From Bacillota bacterium (GTDB taxonomy: Bacteria > Bacillota > Clostridia > Lachnospirales > Anaerotignaceae): a stretch of 15,829 bases of DNA. Positions 1 through 6,430 of this stretch are shown one piece after another. The first letter of the stretch is position 1; each line of letters opens with the position of its first letter. A program made the position numbers and the translations under genes. The DNA is taken from contig JAEZPX010000247.1 of NCBI GenBank assembly GCA_023413275.1, positions 1 through 15,829 of the forward strand, read 5' to 3'. The notes under the pieces are model-generated. The model had not been told where the DNA came from. It ran no database searches and worked only from the letters and a program-made list of their open reading frames with translations.

Positions 1-167
1 CCACCGCTAAAAATGATTCCATCCAGAAAGGAGGGGATTTCACCATGGGGAAACAATAAGATTGGAAGACCCCCGGCAGAAGAAACGGCAGTAATATAAT
101 CTTGATGAATTTTATATCTACGGATGCTGCTATCATAGTCTGGAGTAATACCGATTACCGGTTGCAT
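1..167 (-). CDS. Class I glutamine amidotransferase, gamma-glutamyl-GABA hydrolase-like (partial, N-terminus only)
   Basis: Only the first 55 residues are inside the window; the gene runs off the left edge. Read on the minus strand from the ATG at 167-165 it begins MQPVIGITPDY and later contains SAGGLPILLFPHGE and LDGIIFSGG. This is the usual N-terminal pattern of peptidase C26 / PuuD-type class I glutamine amidotransferases: a GITPDY-like strand, a GG-P-LLP segment, then a DG--F-GG strand. Family members hydrolyse gamma-glutamyl amides with a Cys-His-Glu triad, which lies outside the window and cannot be checked. An AGGAAGG ribosome binding site sits just upstream of the start. The gene is divergent from mtnN. 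The family call is fairly secure; the substrate is not determined. Confidence 0.82.
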   Translation of the reverse strand, partial: MQPVIGITPDYDSSIRRYKIHQDYITAVSSAGGLPILLFPHGEIPSFLDGIIFSG

Positions 168-198
168 AGAATCCTTCCTTTATATAAACTTTCCTAAT

Positions 199-227
199 AG
201 TATACAAAAGATGAGAAAGTTTTGCAA
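199..227 (-). promoter_or_regulatory. Sigma-A-type promoter for the glutamine amidotransferase gene
   Basis: On the minus strand TTGCAA (227-222) is followed by a 17-bp spacer and TATACT (204-199). This is close to the vegetative consensus at ideal spacing, with the start codon about 30 bp further on. It is the left half of a divergent promoter region shared with mtnN. Call made by eye. Confidence 0.65.
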
Positions 228-253
228 TGGAGGACAAGGAGAAATATGTTCTC

Positions 254-283
254 TTGTAAAACAGCAGGATAGTGTGCTATGAT
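254..283 (+). promoter_or_regulatory. Sigma-A-type promoter with extended -10 for mtnN
   Basis: TTGTAA (254-259), an 18-bp spacer, then TATGAT (278-283) preceded by TGC, which gives an extended -10 element. Predicted initiation is near 290, about 60 bp before the mtnN ATG. This fits the choice of the downstream start at 352. Confidence 0.6.
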
Positions 284-351
284 TAAAATACAGATAAGTG
301 GGCGAAGATGTAACCGTCCAACAAACATTACACAGAGTGGAGATGACAAAA

Positions 352-1050
352 ATGAAGACCATTGGAATTATTGGGGCAATGGAGGAAGAAATTCTTTGTT
401 TAAAAGAGAAAATCGAAATTGTTACAACAAAAAATGTTGTTGGCCTGTCTTTTTATATTGGCAGATATAATGGGAATAATATCGTTTTGGTGAGAAGTGG
501 AATCGGCAAGGTGAATGCCGCTATTTGCACCCAAGCCATGATTGATTTGTTTGGTGTGGACTATATTCTGGTGCTGGGTGTTGCGGGAGCACTGGTTGAG
601 GAATTGAAAATTGGAGATATCGTGATTTCTACCGATGCAGTACAGCATGATATGGATACATCTGCCTTAGGAGACCCTATTGGGATGATTCCTCGTATGG
701 CGGAAAGCTACTTTAAAGCTGACGAGGAATTGATTCGTTTGGCTCAAGCTTCAGCAGCAGAGATTGCTGATGGCTATCGTGTTATCACTGGGCGTATTGC
801 CAGTGGTGACCAATTTATTTGCACAAAGGAAGGCAAAGCAACCATCCGAAAGAATGTACAAGGGACTTGTGCGGAGATGGAAGGGGCGGCTATTGCCCAT
901 GCATGTTGGTTAAATCGCATTCCATTTTTAATTGTTCGAGCAATTTCCGATGGGGCAGGAGAGGAAGCAAATATTTCTTTTGAGAAATTCAGCATTATGG
1001 CAGCAAAGCGTTGCAGTGAGTTGGTGGAAAAAATACTAGAAAAATTATAA
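352..1050 (+). CDS. mtnN: 5'-methylthioadenosine / S-adenosylhomocysteine nucleosidase
   Basis: A 232-residue cytosolic MTA/SAH nucleosidase. It cleaves adenine from methylthioadenosine, S-adenosylhomocysteine and 5'-deoxyadenosine, relieving product inhibition of SAM-dependent reactions and feeding methionine salvage or autoinducer chemistry. The start MKTIGIIGAMEEE is the family N-terminus and carries the general-base Glu at position 12. The segment CAEMEGAAIAH (around 173-183) holds the substrate-binding Met and Glu, and RAISDGAG (around 196-203) holds the catalytic Asp200. An upstream in-frame ATG at 298 would add 18 residues without family resemblance. The ATG at 352 has a GTGGAG ribosome binding site 9 bp upstream and gives the usual family length. 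It appears monocistronic behind its own promoter. Family and function are secure. Confidence 0.96.
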   Translation: MKTIGIIGAMEEEILCLKEKIEIVTTKNVVGLSFYIGRYNGNNIVLVRSGIGKVNAAICTQAMIDLFGVDYILVLGVAGALVEELKIGDIVISTDAVQHDMDTSALGDPIGMIPRMAESYFKADEELIRLAQASAAEIADGYRVITGRIASGDQFICTKEGKATIRKNVQGTCAEMEGAAIAHACWLNRIPFLIVRAISDGAGEEANISFEKFSIMAAKRCSELVEKILEKL

Positions 1051-1104
1051 ATTTTGCATATAATAGCATGGGGATAAACATAGAAGGACAAAAACGTCAT
1101 ATAC

Positions 1105-1140
1105 ATCCATATATTTGGTATTTTATTGTAATATATGGAT
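1105..1140. repeat. Perfect 11-bp AT-rich inverted repeat (hairpin or operator)
   Basis: Positions 1105-1115 and 1130-1140 are exact reverse complements (ATCCATATATT arm) separated by 14 nt. The repeat lies between mtnN and the next promoter. An A-run rather than a T-run follows on the plus strand, so it is not a standard terminator for mtnN. It could be a protein-binding site or a weak hairpin. No protein can be assigned. Confidence 0.5.
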
Positions 1141-1196
1141 AAAAAAGTGCCTAAAAATGACCTCGATTTTTTTCTAATGATTCTGCGGTATTGCTC

Positions 1197-1225
1197 TTGT
1201 CAGAGCTGTTTTGTTACTGTATAAT
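1197..1225 (+). promoter_or_regulatory. Strong sigma-A-type promoter
   Basis: TTGTCA (1197-1202), a 17-bp spacer and a perfect TATAAT (1220-1225). Predicted initiation is near 1232, leaving a leader of about 65 nt before the gene at 1297. Confidence 0.75.
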
Positions 1226-1296
1226 GCAATCATGAAGAGATATTTCGCACACAAACTATTTTTTGACACGAGAGAGCCTAGAAAGGAGTGCCATCT

Positions 1297-1752
1297 ATGA
1301 CAGCAAAAACTCATGGATATATTACAAAAGAAATAGAACTGGAACAGCTTTATCAGTTTGTTTTAAAATATTTCGATCCCAGTGCAAAAATAAACCGCTA
1401 TGAAAATCGTTTCGGCGAAAGCAACGAAATGGCAGTTTATTTCACATACAAGGGCGAGGAAAGACGACTTTTTACAATGGTTTATAAAAGCCGTAAATTT
1501 TCTAAAAACGGAGAGAAAAATCGCATGATTTTCCTTGACCTGGATTATTGGGGTCATAGCGTTGAAATTATGCGTTCAATTTTGTCCTTCTTTGGTGGTT
1601 GGCTGGACGAAAATGACTGTGACAATGAGGAGCCATATTTCATTGAAGCCCAGGCAGACGGCGTTACCCCTAATATCATTAAAATTACCAGAAGCGAGCT
1701 AAATAGACGTTTAGGCGGTATGGTTGTAATTATTGAGGATGATGAGGTCTAA
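1297..1752 (+). CDS. Hypothetical protein, 151 residues, function not recognised
   Basis: I do not recognise this family. The ATG at 1297 follows AAAGGAG at 8-nt spacing; a GTG at 1288 is in frame but lies inside the ribosome binding site. The protein has no signal peptide or membrane segment. It is mixed alpha/beta by eye: a helical N-terminal part (about 9-30), strand-like stretches around MAVYFTYKG (45-53) and MIFLDLDYWG (77-86), an acidic segment LDENDCDNEEPYF (102-114), and an acidic C-terminus (VVIIEDDEV). The conserved-looking core has many aromatic residues, which suggests a soluble folded domain. It has a near-consensus promoter and a strong terminator of its own, so it is a single-gene unit and probably well expressed. 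Coding is well supported; the role is unknown. Confidence 0.85.
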   Translation: MTAKTHGYITKEIELEQLYQFVLKYFDPSAKINRYENRFGESNEMAVYFTYKGEERRLFTMVYKSRKFSKNGEKNRMIFLDLDYWGHSVEIMRSILSFFGGWLDENDCDNEEPYFIEAQADGVTPNIIKITRSELNRRLGGMVVIIEDDEV

Positions 1753-1759
1753 GTAAAAG

Positions 1760-1796
1760 AAAGAGTTTTTCCTTCGGGAAAGGCTCTTTTCCTTTT
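1760..1796 (+). terminator. Rho-independent terminator with C(UUCG)G tetraloop
   Basis: The stem AAAGAG-tt-TTTCC pairs with GGAAA-gg-CTCTTT through two internal T-G wobbles. It is capped by TTCG at 1773-1776, closed by a C-G pair, and followed by a T-rich tail (1787-1796). It begins 8 nt after the stop codon of the 151-residue gene. The very stable cap makes this a confident call. Confidence 0.9.
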
Positions 1797-1806
1797 ATGG
1801 GAAGCC

Positions 1807-1836
1807 TTGCAAAGACGTTTCAATTTATGATATACT
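1807..1836 (+). promoter_or_regulatory. Promoter with extended -10 for the gene at 1893
   Basis: TTGCAA (1807-1812), an 18-bp spacer, then TATACT (1831-1836) preceded by TGA, giving an extended -10. Initiation would fall near 1843. The open frame reaches back to an ATG at 1797, before this promoter and just after a terminator, so the promoter supports the later start at 1893. Confidence 0.6.
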
Positions 1837-1892
1837 GCAAAGATACAGGAGCATACGGGGGTGGCTATAGTTCTGGAAAGGATGGGGTCTTT

Positions 1893-2447
1893 ATGGTTGA
1901 AAAAGATTTTTGTCGCAAGCTGGATGAAGATATTGACCGCAGTCTTGAAACTTGGGACGCCTACTCGTATGATGAGGAGAAAATGGCCATTTTATTCCGT
2001 TATCTGATGGGTACTTATGGCGAAATCATAGAGGGTTTTTGCGATGAACTTAGGGTAATTCAACCCTATGAGAAAACTGCATTGCAGGCAGAGGCATATC
2101 GTGAAAATGTAAAAAGAATGCTGGAACGGCTGGAGGGCTTTCGTCAGAACGGTTATAAAAACGAAGGCTTATTGGAATATTACCTGAGCCAAGAAAAAAA
2201 AGACATCAGCATGGAAGTTGATTTTACCCAGTTGCGTTTGGAAATTGGGTTTATGGAAGGCTTATCTAGGCATGAAAAGGATGAAATAATTGAAAAATTA
2301 GGAGAGATGGAAGAAATCTGTTCACAAGTTTTGTTGAAACGGCAGAAGTGGGATCAATTGCGCAGATATTTGGTCTGGCTTTCAGGCAAAGATGTGGATA
2401 TAGCATTAAAGATACTTCCCATTTTTTTTAAAATAAGCAAAGTGTAA
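1893..2447 (+). CDS. Hypothetical protein, 184 residues, largely helical
   Basis: Not recognised. The reading frame is open from an ATG at 1797, but that codon directly abuts the previous gene's terminator and precedes a good promoter. The ATG at 1893, after a GAAAGGATGGGG purine stretch, is therefore preferred. The product begins MVEKDFCRKLDED and is predicted to be almost all alpha-helical, with charged coiled-coil-like stretches around 60-90 and 125-165 and a short hydrophobic C-terminus (ALKILPIFFKISKV). It has no signal peptide or clear membrane helix. The stop lies 11 bp before the HAD phosphatase start, so the two may be co-transcribed. Coding seems likely from its codon pattern and tight coupling. 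The function and exact start are uncertain; a start at 1827 or 1797 is possible if translation begins upstream. Confidence 0.75.
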   Translation: MVEKDFCRKLDEDIDRSLETWDAYSYDEEKMAILFRYLMGTYGEIIEGFCDELRVIQPYEKTALQAEAYRENVKRMLERLEGFRQNGYKNEGLLEYYLSQEKKDISMEVDFTQLRLEIGFMEGLSRHEKDEIIEKLGEMEEICSQVLLKRQKWDQLRRYLVWLSGKDVDIALKILPIFFKISKV

Positions 2448-2458
2448 GAGGGAATAAA

Positions 2459-3250
2459 ATGATTAAGTTAATTGTATCGGATATGGATGGCACACTGCTC
2501 AATGATGAAAAGAATATTGACGCAGAAATTTATAATATTTTGCCCATGCTTAAGGAAAAAGGAATTCGTTTTGTTGTTGCCAGCGGCAGACAATACCCGA
2601 GTCTCAAAAAGCATTTTCATGAGCATATCAAGGATGTTGTTGTAATCGCAGAAAACGGCGCCTTTGTGGTGGATGATGGGAATGAGCTTGTGGTTGAGCC
2701 TATGGCGAAGCAGGAAGTAAACCATTGTTTGGAAAATGTTTTTGCCCTCAAAGGCGTAGAGCCTTTGCTTTGTGCAAAATATTGCAGTTATACCAGAAGC
2801 CCAGAGCTTTTGGACTATCTGTCATCGCCCCTATTTCATTATGAAATGAGATTGGCAGAGGATTTATTCCATGTGGAAGATGACATTTTTAAAGTATCCA
2901 TGATTTCACATGGAGGAGAAAGTGCAGAAAACTGCTATGAAAGATTACGCCCCAAATTGGATGACAGTTTAAATCTTGTGATTTCTGGCGATGCTTGTTT
3001 AGACACAGGATTAAGGAATGTTACAAAAGGAACGGCAGTTGCGGCCTTGCAAAATATGTGGAACATAACCCCAGAGGAAACAGTGGTTTTTGGGGATCAG
3101 TATAATGATGTTGAGATGCTAAAACAGGCGTATTACAGTTATGCCATGGAAGGTGCATCCAGCGGTGTGAAAAAATTCGCCCGCTTTCAGGCGGGAAGTA
3201 ACAATAAAGGTGGGGTAGTCAAAGCCATTCGAGAATTGACTGGGCTTTGA
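2459..3250 (+). CDS. Cof-type HAD-IIB family hydrolase (sugar or nucleotide phosphatase)
   Basis: A 263-residue haloacid dehalogenase superfamily phosphatase of the Cof/YidA class. Motif I is DMDGTLL (Asp8 nucleophile, Asp10 acid/base), motif II is VVASGRQ (39-45), motif III is Lys190 in TKGTAV, and motif IV is FGDQYNDVEML (211-221), binding Mg2+. The segment between motifs II and III is the C2 (type IIB) cap that sets substrate choice. Members dephosphorylate sugar phosphates, flavin or pyridoxal phosphates in the cytosol, and the substrate cannot be predicted here. A GAGGG ribosome binding site precedes the ATG. It lies 11 bp after the preceding gene and 22 bp before mtaB, so it probably belongs to one transcript with both. 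Confidence 0.93.
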   Translation: MIKLIVSDMDGTLLNDEKNIDAEIYNILPMLKEKGIRFVVASGRQYPSLKKHFHEHIKDVVVIAENGAFVVDDGNELVVEPMAKQEVNHCLENVFALKGVEPLLCAKYCSYTRSPELLDYLSSPLFHYEMRLAEDLFHVEDDIFKVSMISHGGESAENCYERLRPKLDDSLNLVISGDACLDTGLRNVTKGTAVAALQNMWNITPEETVVFGDQYNDVEMLKQAYYSYAMEGASSGVKKFARFQAGSNNKGGVVKAIRELTGL

Positions 3251-3272
3251 CCCGAGAGGAACGGAGAGAACC

Positions 3273-4571
3273 ATGAAAAAAGCAGCAAGTTATGCCCTTG
3301 GGTGCAAGGTAAACCAATACGAAAGCGAAGCCATAGCCGAGCTGTTTGCGGAAAAGGGATATGAAATTGTAGGGATAGACGAAGCGGCGGATGTATATGT
3401 CATTAATACCTGCACGGTGACTAATTTTGGAGATAAAAAATCCAGACAATTGATACGTAAGGTAAAAAGGCAGAATGAAAATGCTGTGGTTGCTGTGGTG
3501 GGGTGCTATGCCCAGACAGCACCTGATGAAATTATGTCTGTTGAAGGTGTAAATTTGGTTATTGGAACCAAAGACCGGGGGCAGATTGTGGAGATGGTAG
3601 AACAATATCAACCGCAAAACGGCGTGGAAAACCATGTAACTGATATTATGAAGGAGCGAGTGTTTGAGCCCCTTTCTATTCAAAAGCTGGCAAATCGTAC
3701 CCGTGCCTATTTAAAAATACAGGATGGATGCAGTCAATATTGTTCATATTGCATTATTCCTTATGCCCGTGGGCCAATCCGCAGTCGTGAACCCAAGGAT
3801 GTTGTGGATGAGGTTGAACGTTTGGCACAAAATGGATTCCAAGAAATTGTTTTGGCAGGAATTCATGTGGCAAGCTATGGGAAGGATAGGGCTGATACGA
3901 ACCTTTTGAATATTTTGCAACAGGTTCATGAAGTGAAAGGGATACGCCGTATTCGTTTTAGCTCCATTGAGCCCAATGTGGTGACAGAGGAGTTTGCAAG
4001 AAGTATGGCGGAGTTGCCAAAGGTGTGCCATCACTTTCACCTTTCCTTACAAAGTGGGTGCGACAAAACCCTGAAAGAAATGAACCGAAAGTATGATACG
4101 AAAAAATACCGTGAAGCGGTAGCACTTCTAAGAAGGTACTTACCTGATGTGGCATTAACCACAGATATCATTGTGGGTTTCCCCGGTGAAACAGAGGAAG
4201 ATTTTAAGGCGTCCTATGCTTTTGCAGAGGAAATCGCCTTTGCGAAAATTCATGTATTTCCCTATTCTCCTAAAACCGGAACTCCGGCGGCAGAAAGAAA
4301 AGATCAGCTTCCAAGTAACGTCAAAACAGAACGAAGTCATCAATTGCTTGCATTGAGTGATAAAATGAGCAGGGAATTTTTAAATAAATATGTTGGCAAA
4401 ACCTTGGAGGTTTTGTATGAAAGACCTGTGGAAGCGGGCATTTATGAAGGGCATACTTCAAATTACATGAAGGTGCTGACAAAAAGCGATGTGGACTTAT
4501 CTAATCGGCTGGTTCTCACAAAGATTGTTGAAGTGCAAGGAGAAAATGCTTTTGGCGAGGCAATTTTGTAA
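3273..4571 (+). CDS. mtaB: tRNA (N6-threonylcarbamoyladenosine(37)-C2)-methylthiotransferase MtaB
   Basis: A 432-residue radical-SAM methylthiotransferase that converts t6A37 to ms2t6A in ANN-decoding tRNAs. The N-terminal domain carries the three ligands of the auxiliary Fe-S cluster: Cys11 (ALGCKVNQYES), Cys47 (NTCTVTN) and Cys78 (GCYAQ). The radical-SAM cluster motif is CSQYCSYC at 153-160. A C-terminal TRAM RNA-binding domain covers about 370-432. The LGCKVNQYES and CTVTN signatures and lack of RimO-type features favour MtaB (e-MtaB/YqeV) over MiaB or RimO. A GGAGAG ribosome binding site precedes the ATG. It follows the HAD gene by 22 bp. No clear terminator is visible after it, and a new promoter begins about 20 bp downstream. 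Confidence 0.95.
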   Translation: MKKAASYALGCKVNQYESEAIAELFAEKGYEIVGIDEAADVYVINTCTVTNFGDKKSRQLIRKVKRQNENAVVAVVGCYAQTAPDEIMSVEGVNLVIGTKDRGQIVEMVEQYQPQNGVENHVTDIMKERVFEPLSIQKLANRTRAYLKIQDGCSQYCSYCIIPYARGPIRSREPKDVVDEVERLAQNGFQEIVLAGIHVASYGKDRADTNLLNILQQVHEVKGIRRIRFSSIEPNVVTEEFARSMAELPKVCHHFHLSLQSGCDKTLKEMNRKYDTKKYREAVALLRRYLPDVALTTDIIVGFPGETEEDFKASYAFAEEIAFAKIHVFPYSPKTGTPAAERKDQLPSNVKTERSHQLLALSDKMSREFLNKYVGKTLEVLYERPVEAGIYEGHTSNYMKVLTKSDVDLSNRLVLTKIVEVQGENAFGEAIL

Positions 4572-4593
4572 TCATTCTGTAAGGATAATATAG

Positions 4594-4622
4594 TTGCAAT
4601 CCGCTTGGGTTTATATTATGAT
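4594..4622 (+). promoter_or_regulatory. Sigma-A-type promoter for the ireB-ruvX-DUF1292 operon
   Basis: TTGCAA (4594-4599), a 17-bp spacer and TATGAT (4617-4622). Predicted start is near 4629, about 50 nt before ireB. It separates this operon from mtaB, though read-through from mtaB is possible since no terminator lies between. Confidence 0.65.
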
Positions 4623-4677
4623 GAAGTAAGATAATAAGAAGAGCGAATGGATCAATTGGGTGTGGGGAGTGAGAAAT

Positions 4678-4938
4678 ATGAGTAATATCAATGAAACACA
4701 ATATTTTGGTAGAGTAGAAAAAGAACCCGAGAACGAAGCAAAAAAGATCCTCATCGCTGTTAGTACGGCTTTGAAGGAAAAAGGATATAACCCCGTAAAT
4801 CAGATTGTTGGATATATTTTATCCGGAGATCCTACCTATATCACCAGCTATATGAATGCCCGTGTAATGATTCGTAAATTGGAGCGAGATGAACTGCTGG
4901 AAGAATTGGTAAAGGACTACATGAATCGTAATGAATAA
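4678..4938 (+). CDS. ireB: IreB family regulatory phosphoprotein (DUF965/UPF0297)
   Basis: An 86-residue cytosolic protein of the IreB family. In Enterococcus IreB is phosphorylated on N-terminal threonines by the PASTA kinase IreK and affects cephalosporin resistance; that is family knowledge. Here Thr7 in MSNINETQYF is the likely equivalent target. The family signature GYNPVNQIVGYILSGDP (36-52) and the RKLERDELLEELVKDYM tail are both present. A GTG at 4660 is in frame, but the ATG at 4678 has GGGGAG 8 nt upstream and gives the family start. It is first in an operon with ruvX (15 bp gap) and the DUF1292 gene, the common Firmicutes arrangement. The cognate kinase and phosphatase are not in this window. 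Confidence 0.95.
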   Translation: MSNINETQYFGRVEKEPENEAKKILIAVSTALKEKGYNPVNQIVGYILSGDPTYITSYMNARVMIRKLERDELLEELVKDYMNRNE

Positions 4939-4953
4939 GAAAGAGGAACCTAT

Positions 4954-5382
4954 TTGCGAATTTTAGGATTGGATTATGGCGATAAAACCATTGGGGTTGC
5001 AGTGAGTGATCCCTTGGGGTGGACAGCACAGGGCGTGGAAATTATCCGTAGGGATAACCCTGGCGAATATAAGAAGAGCTTAAAGCGTTTGTCAGAATTG
5101 GCAGAGGAGTATCAGCCTGAGGTGATTGTTATGGGCTATCCCAAAAACCTGGATAATTCCGAAGGAGAGCGCTGTATCAAAACAAAGGCTTTTGCAGAGC
5201 GCATTGAGAGACGTTTTCCCAATATTGAGCTTGTTTTGTGGGATGAACGATTTAGCACCATTGCCGCAGAGCGAGCGTTGCGTGAGGCGGCGTTAAGCCA
5301 TGAGAAGCGAAAAAGTGTGATTGATAAGATGGCCGCTGTGCATATCCTTCAAGGCTATTTGGATAGCAGAAACAGAGGATAA
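4954..5382 (+). CDS. ruvX: Putative pre-16S rRNA nuclease / Holliday junction resolvase-like YqgF
   Basis: A 142-residue YqgF/RuvX protein with an RNase H-like fold, thought to mature the 5' end of 16S rRNA. Conserved acidic residues are visible: Asp7 in GLDYGDKTIGVAVSD, the GYPKNLDNSEGER segment (61-73), WDERFST (96-102), and Asp124 in VIDKMAA. The start is a TTG at 4954, supported by AAGAGG at 7-nt spacing and by the family N-terminus MRILGLDYG; no ATG or GTG lies nearby in frame. It sits 15 bp after ireB and 36 bp before the DUF1292 gene, clearly in one operon. Length is normal for the family. Confidence 0.95.
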   Translation: MRILGLDYGDKTIGVAVSDPLGWTAQGVEIIRRDNPGEYKKSLKRLSELAEEYQPEVIVMGYPKNLDNSEGERCIKTKAFAERIERRFPNIELVLWDERFSTIAAERALREAALSHEKRKSVIDKMAAVHILQGYLDSRNRG

Positions 5383-5418
5383 GCCTGTGGCAGACGGAAT
5401 GTAAAGGAGCTAGTTTAT

Positions 5419-5721
5419 ATGGCAGATATTTTTGACGAAGTAAATGAATATGAGTTTGAAACCGTGACAATGACCGCTGAAGATGGTTCAGAAGTTGAGT
5501 TTTCTATTATTGATAATGTAGCCTGTGGTGGCGAGCGGTATTTACTGGTTGTTGAAACAGAATTGATTGATGATGATGAGGCAGAGGCCCTAATTTTGAA
5601 GGAAACCTCAATTAATACAGATGATGTTACCTATGAAATGGTTGAGGATGATGCAGAATTTGACCGTGTTGCAGACCTATTTGCACAAAAGAGTGACGAC
5701 TACGAAGTAGAAATTGACTAA
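5419..5721 (+). CDS. DUF1292 domain-containing protein
   Basis: A 100-residue, very acidic soluble protein. The core TVTMTAEDGSEVEFSIIDNV, followed by GGERYLLVVE and a C-terminal YEMVEDDAEFDRVADLF, is the DUF1292 (YrzB-like) pattern. These genes routinely follow ireB and ruvX in Firmicutes; their biochemical role is unknown. AAAGGAG lies 9 nt before the ATG. It is the last gene of the operon. Many members of this neighbourhood are followed by a fur-like gene and then RNase J; here no fur-like gene is seen and a long non-coding stretch follows instead. Confidence 0.9.
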   Translation: MADIFDEVNEYEFETVTMTAEDGSEVEFSIIDNVACGGERYLLVVETELIDDDEAEALILKETSINTDDVTYEMVEDDAEFDRVADLFAQKSDDYEVEID

Positions 5722-5767
5722 GTTGATTTTATTTATATTAGAGATAAGCAGGAATTATATGAGTAAA

Positions 5768-5827
5768 GAGGGATAGAATTCTATGGATTTGGATATCCAG
5801 GCTTTATCCCTTCTGAAAGGCTCTTTT
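5768..5827 (+). terminator. Possible terminator / nested hairpin after the DUF1292 gene
   Basis: GGGATA (5770-5775) pairs with TATCCC (5805-5810), extended by flanking A-T and G-T pairs. Inside is a smaller TGGAT/ATCCA hairpin (5784-5799). The segment CTCTTTTC follows at 5821-5828 and can also pair with AAAGAG at 5765-5770. The T-run is not directly after the main stem, so its role as a terminator is uncertain. Confidence 0.4.
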
Positions 5828-6233
5828 CATAGGATAAAATGAAGCTTTTAGTAGGGACTTTGATAGACACAGAGGTTAGCGGATAACCTGTGGAAAGTAT
5901 CTTATGGAAATTCTCATTTTTACAGAGTGAATTTGGTTGCGTTCCTTTTTAGAGGAATGCTTATAAGTAATGCCTTTTGTGGCAGAATAAGCTTGATGAA
6001 AAGGGTGGGGCTGCTCACCTTAATATATGAGAAACATACAATAAAATATAGGCACTTAATTTAGAAGCTCCTTCATTTGATAGGGGTTTAGGTGAAATGC
6101 CGTTGATTTTAATGGCAATTATATAATGATATTGATCTAAAGCGCATACGAAATTTGCGTTTACGATAGATGATAGGCTAACTGCCGAATCATCATGTGC
6201 GTGAAAAGAAAGAAAACAAACTACATAGGATTT

Positions 6234-6302
6234 GGCAGAGCCTCTAGGAAGAAAGCATGGTGCGAGAGATGCTTTCAAAAAATGCTGGTGACTGCCCTTT
6301 TT
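6234..6302 (+). promoter_or_regulatory. Compound hairpin ending in a T-run (attenuator- or sRNA-like)
   Basis: GGCAG (6234-6238) pairs with CTGCC (6292-6296), enclosing a perfect 8-bp GAAAGCAT/ATGCTTTC stem (6251-6258 with 6269-6276). Five T residues follow at 6298-6302. A second ATGCT copy at 6282-6286 could compete for the same AGCAT arm, so two alternative folds are possible. This could end a small RNA or act in a leader. No known class recognised. Confidence 0.4.
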
Positions 6303-6357
6303 ATGTATACCCAAAAAACAGATAATAAGCTTTTTATTTGTATAGGGTTTTGTTTTT

Positions 6358-6379
6358 GCGGTTTAAACTCCGCTTTTTT
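6358..6379 (+). terminator. Short GC hairpin with T-run 58 bp before RNase J (weak terminator or attenuator)
   Basis: GCGG (6358-6361) pairs with CCGC (6370-6373) around an 8-nt loop, followed by six T residues (6374-6379). The stem is only 4 bp, so termination would be partial at best. It lies between the preceding non-coding region and the RNase J ribosome binding site. Confidence 0.4.
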
Positions 6380-6420
6380 GCGGCATAATTATGAAATAAG
6401 GAAAACGGAAAATGAAATGA

Positions 6421-6430
6421 AAAGGAGGTG
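6421..6430 (+). promoter_or_regulatory. Near-perfect Shine-Dalgarno that sets the RNase J TTG start
   Basis: AAAGGAGGTG at 6421-6430 is an almost complete anti-SD match. The TTG at 6437 lies 8 nt past GGAGG, whereas the in-frame GTG at 6428 lies inside the site itself. The TTG is therefore the start. Confidence 0.8.

Noticed and set aside
298..351. N-terminal extension of mtnN starting at the ATG at 298
   Set aside because: The added 18 residues do not fit the family, and the ATG at 352 has the ribosome binding site and the canonical MKTIGIIGAMEEE start.
774..1106. Long minus-strand frame opposite mtnN
   Set aside because: A shadow of the mtnN coding sequence, with no ribosome binding site or family resemblance.
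6004..6020. Possible T-box leader, from AGGGTGG followed by GC-rich sequence
   Set aside because: The consensus GGGTGGNACCGCG is not met, and there is no AGTA loop, specifier hairpin or downstream aminoacyl-tRNA gene.
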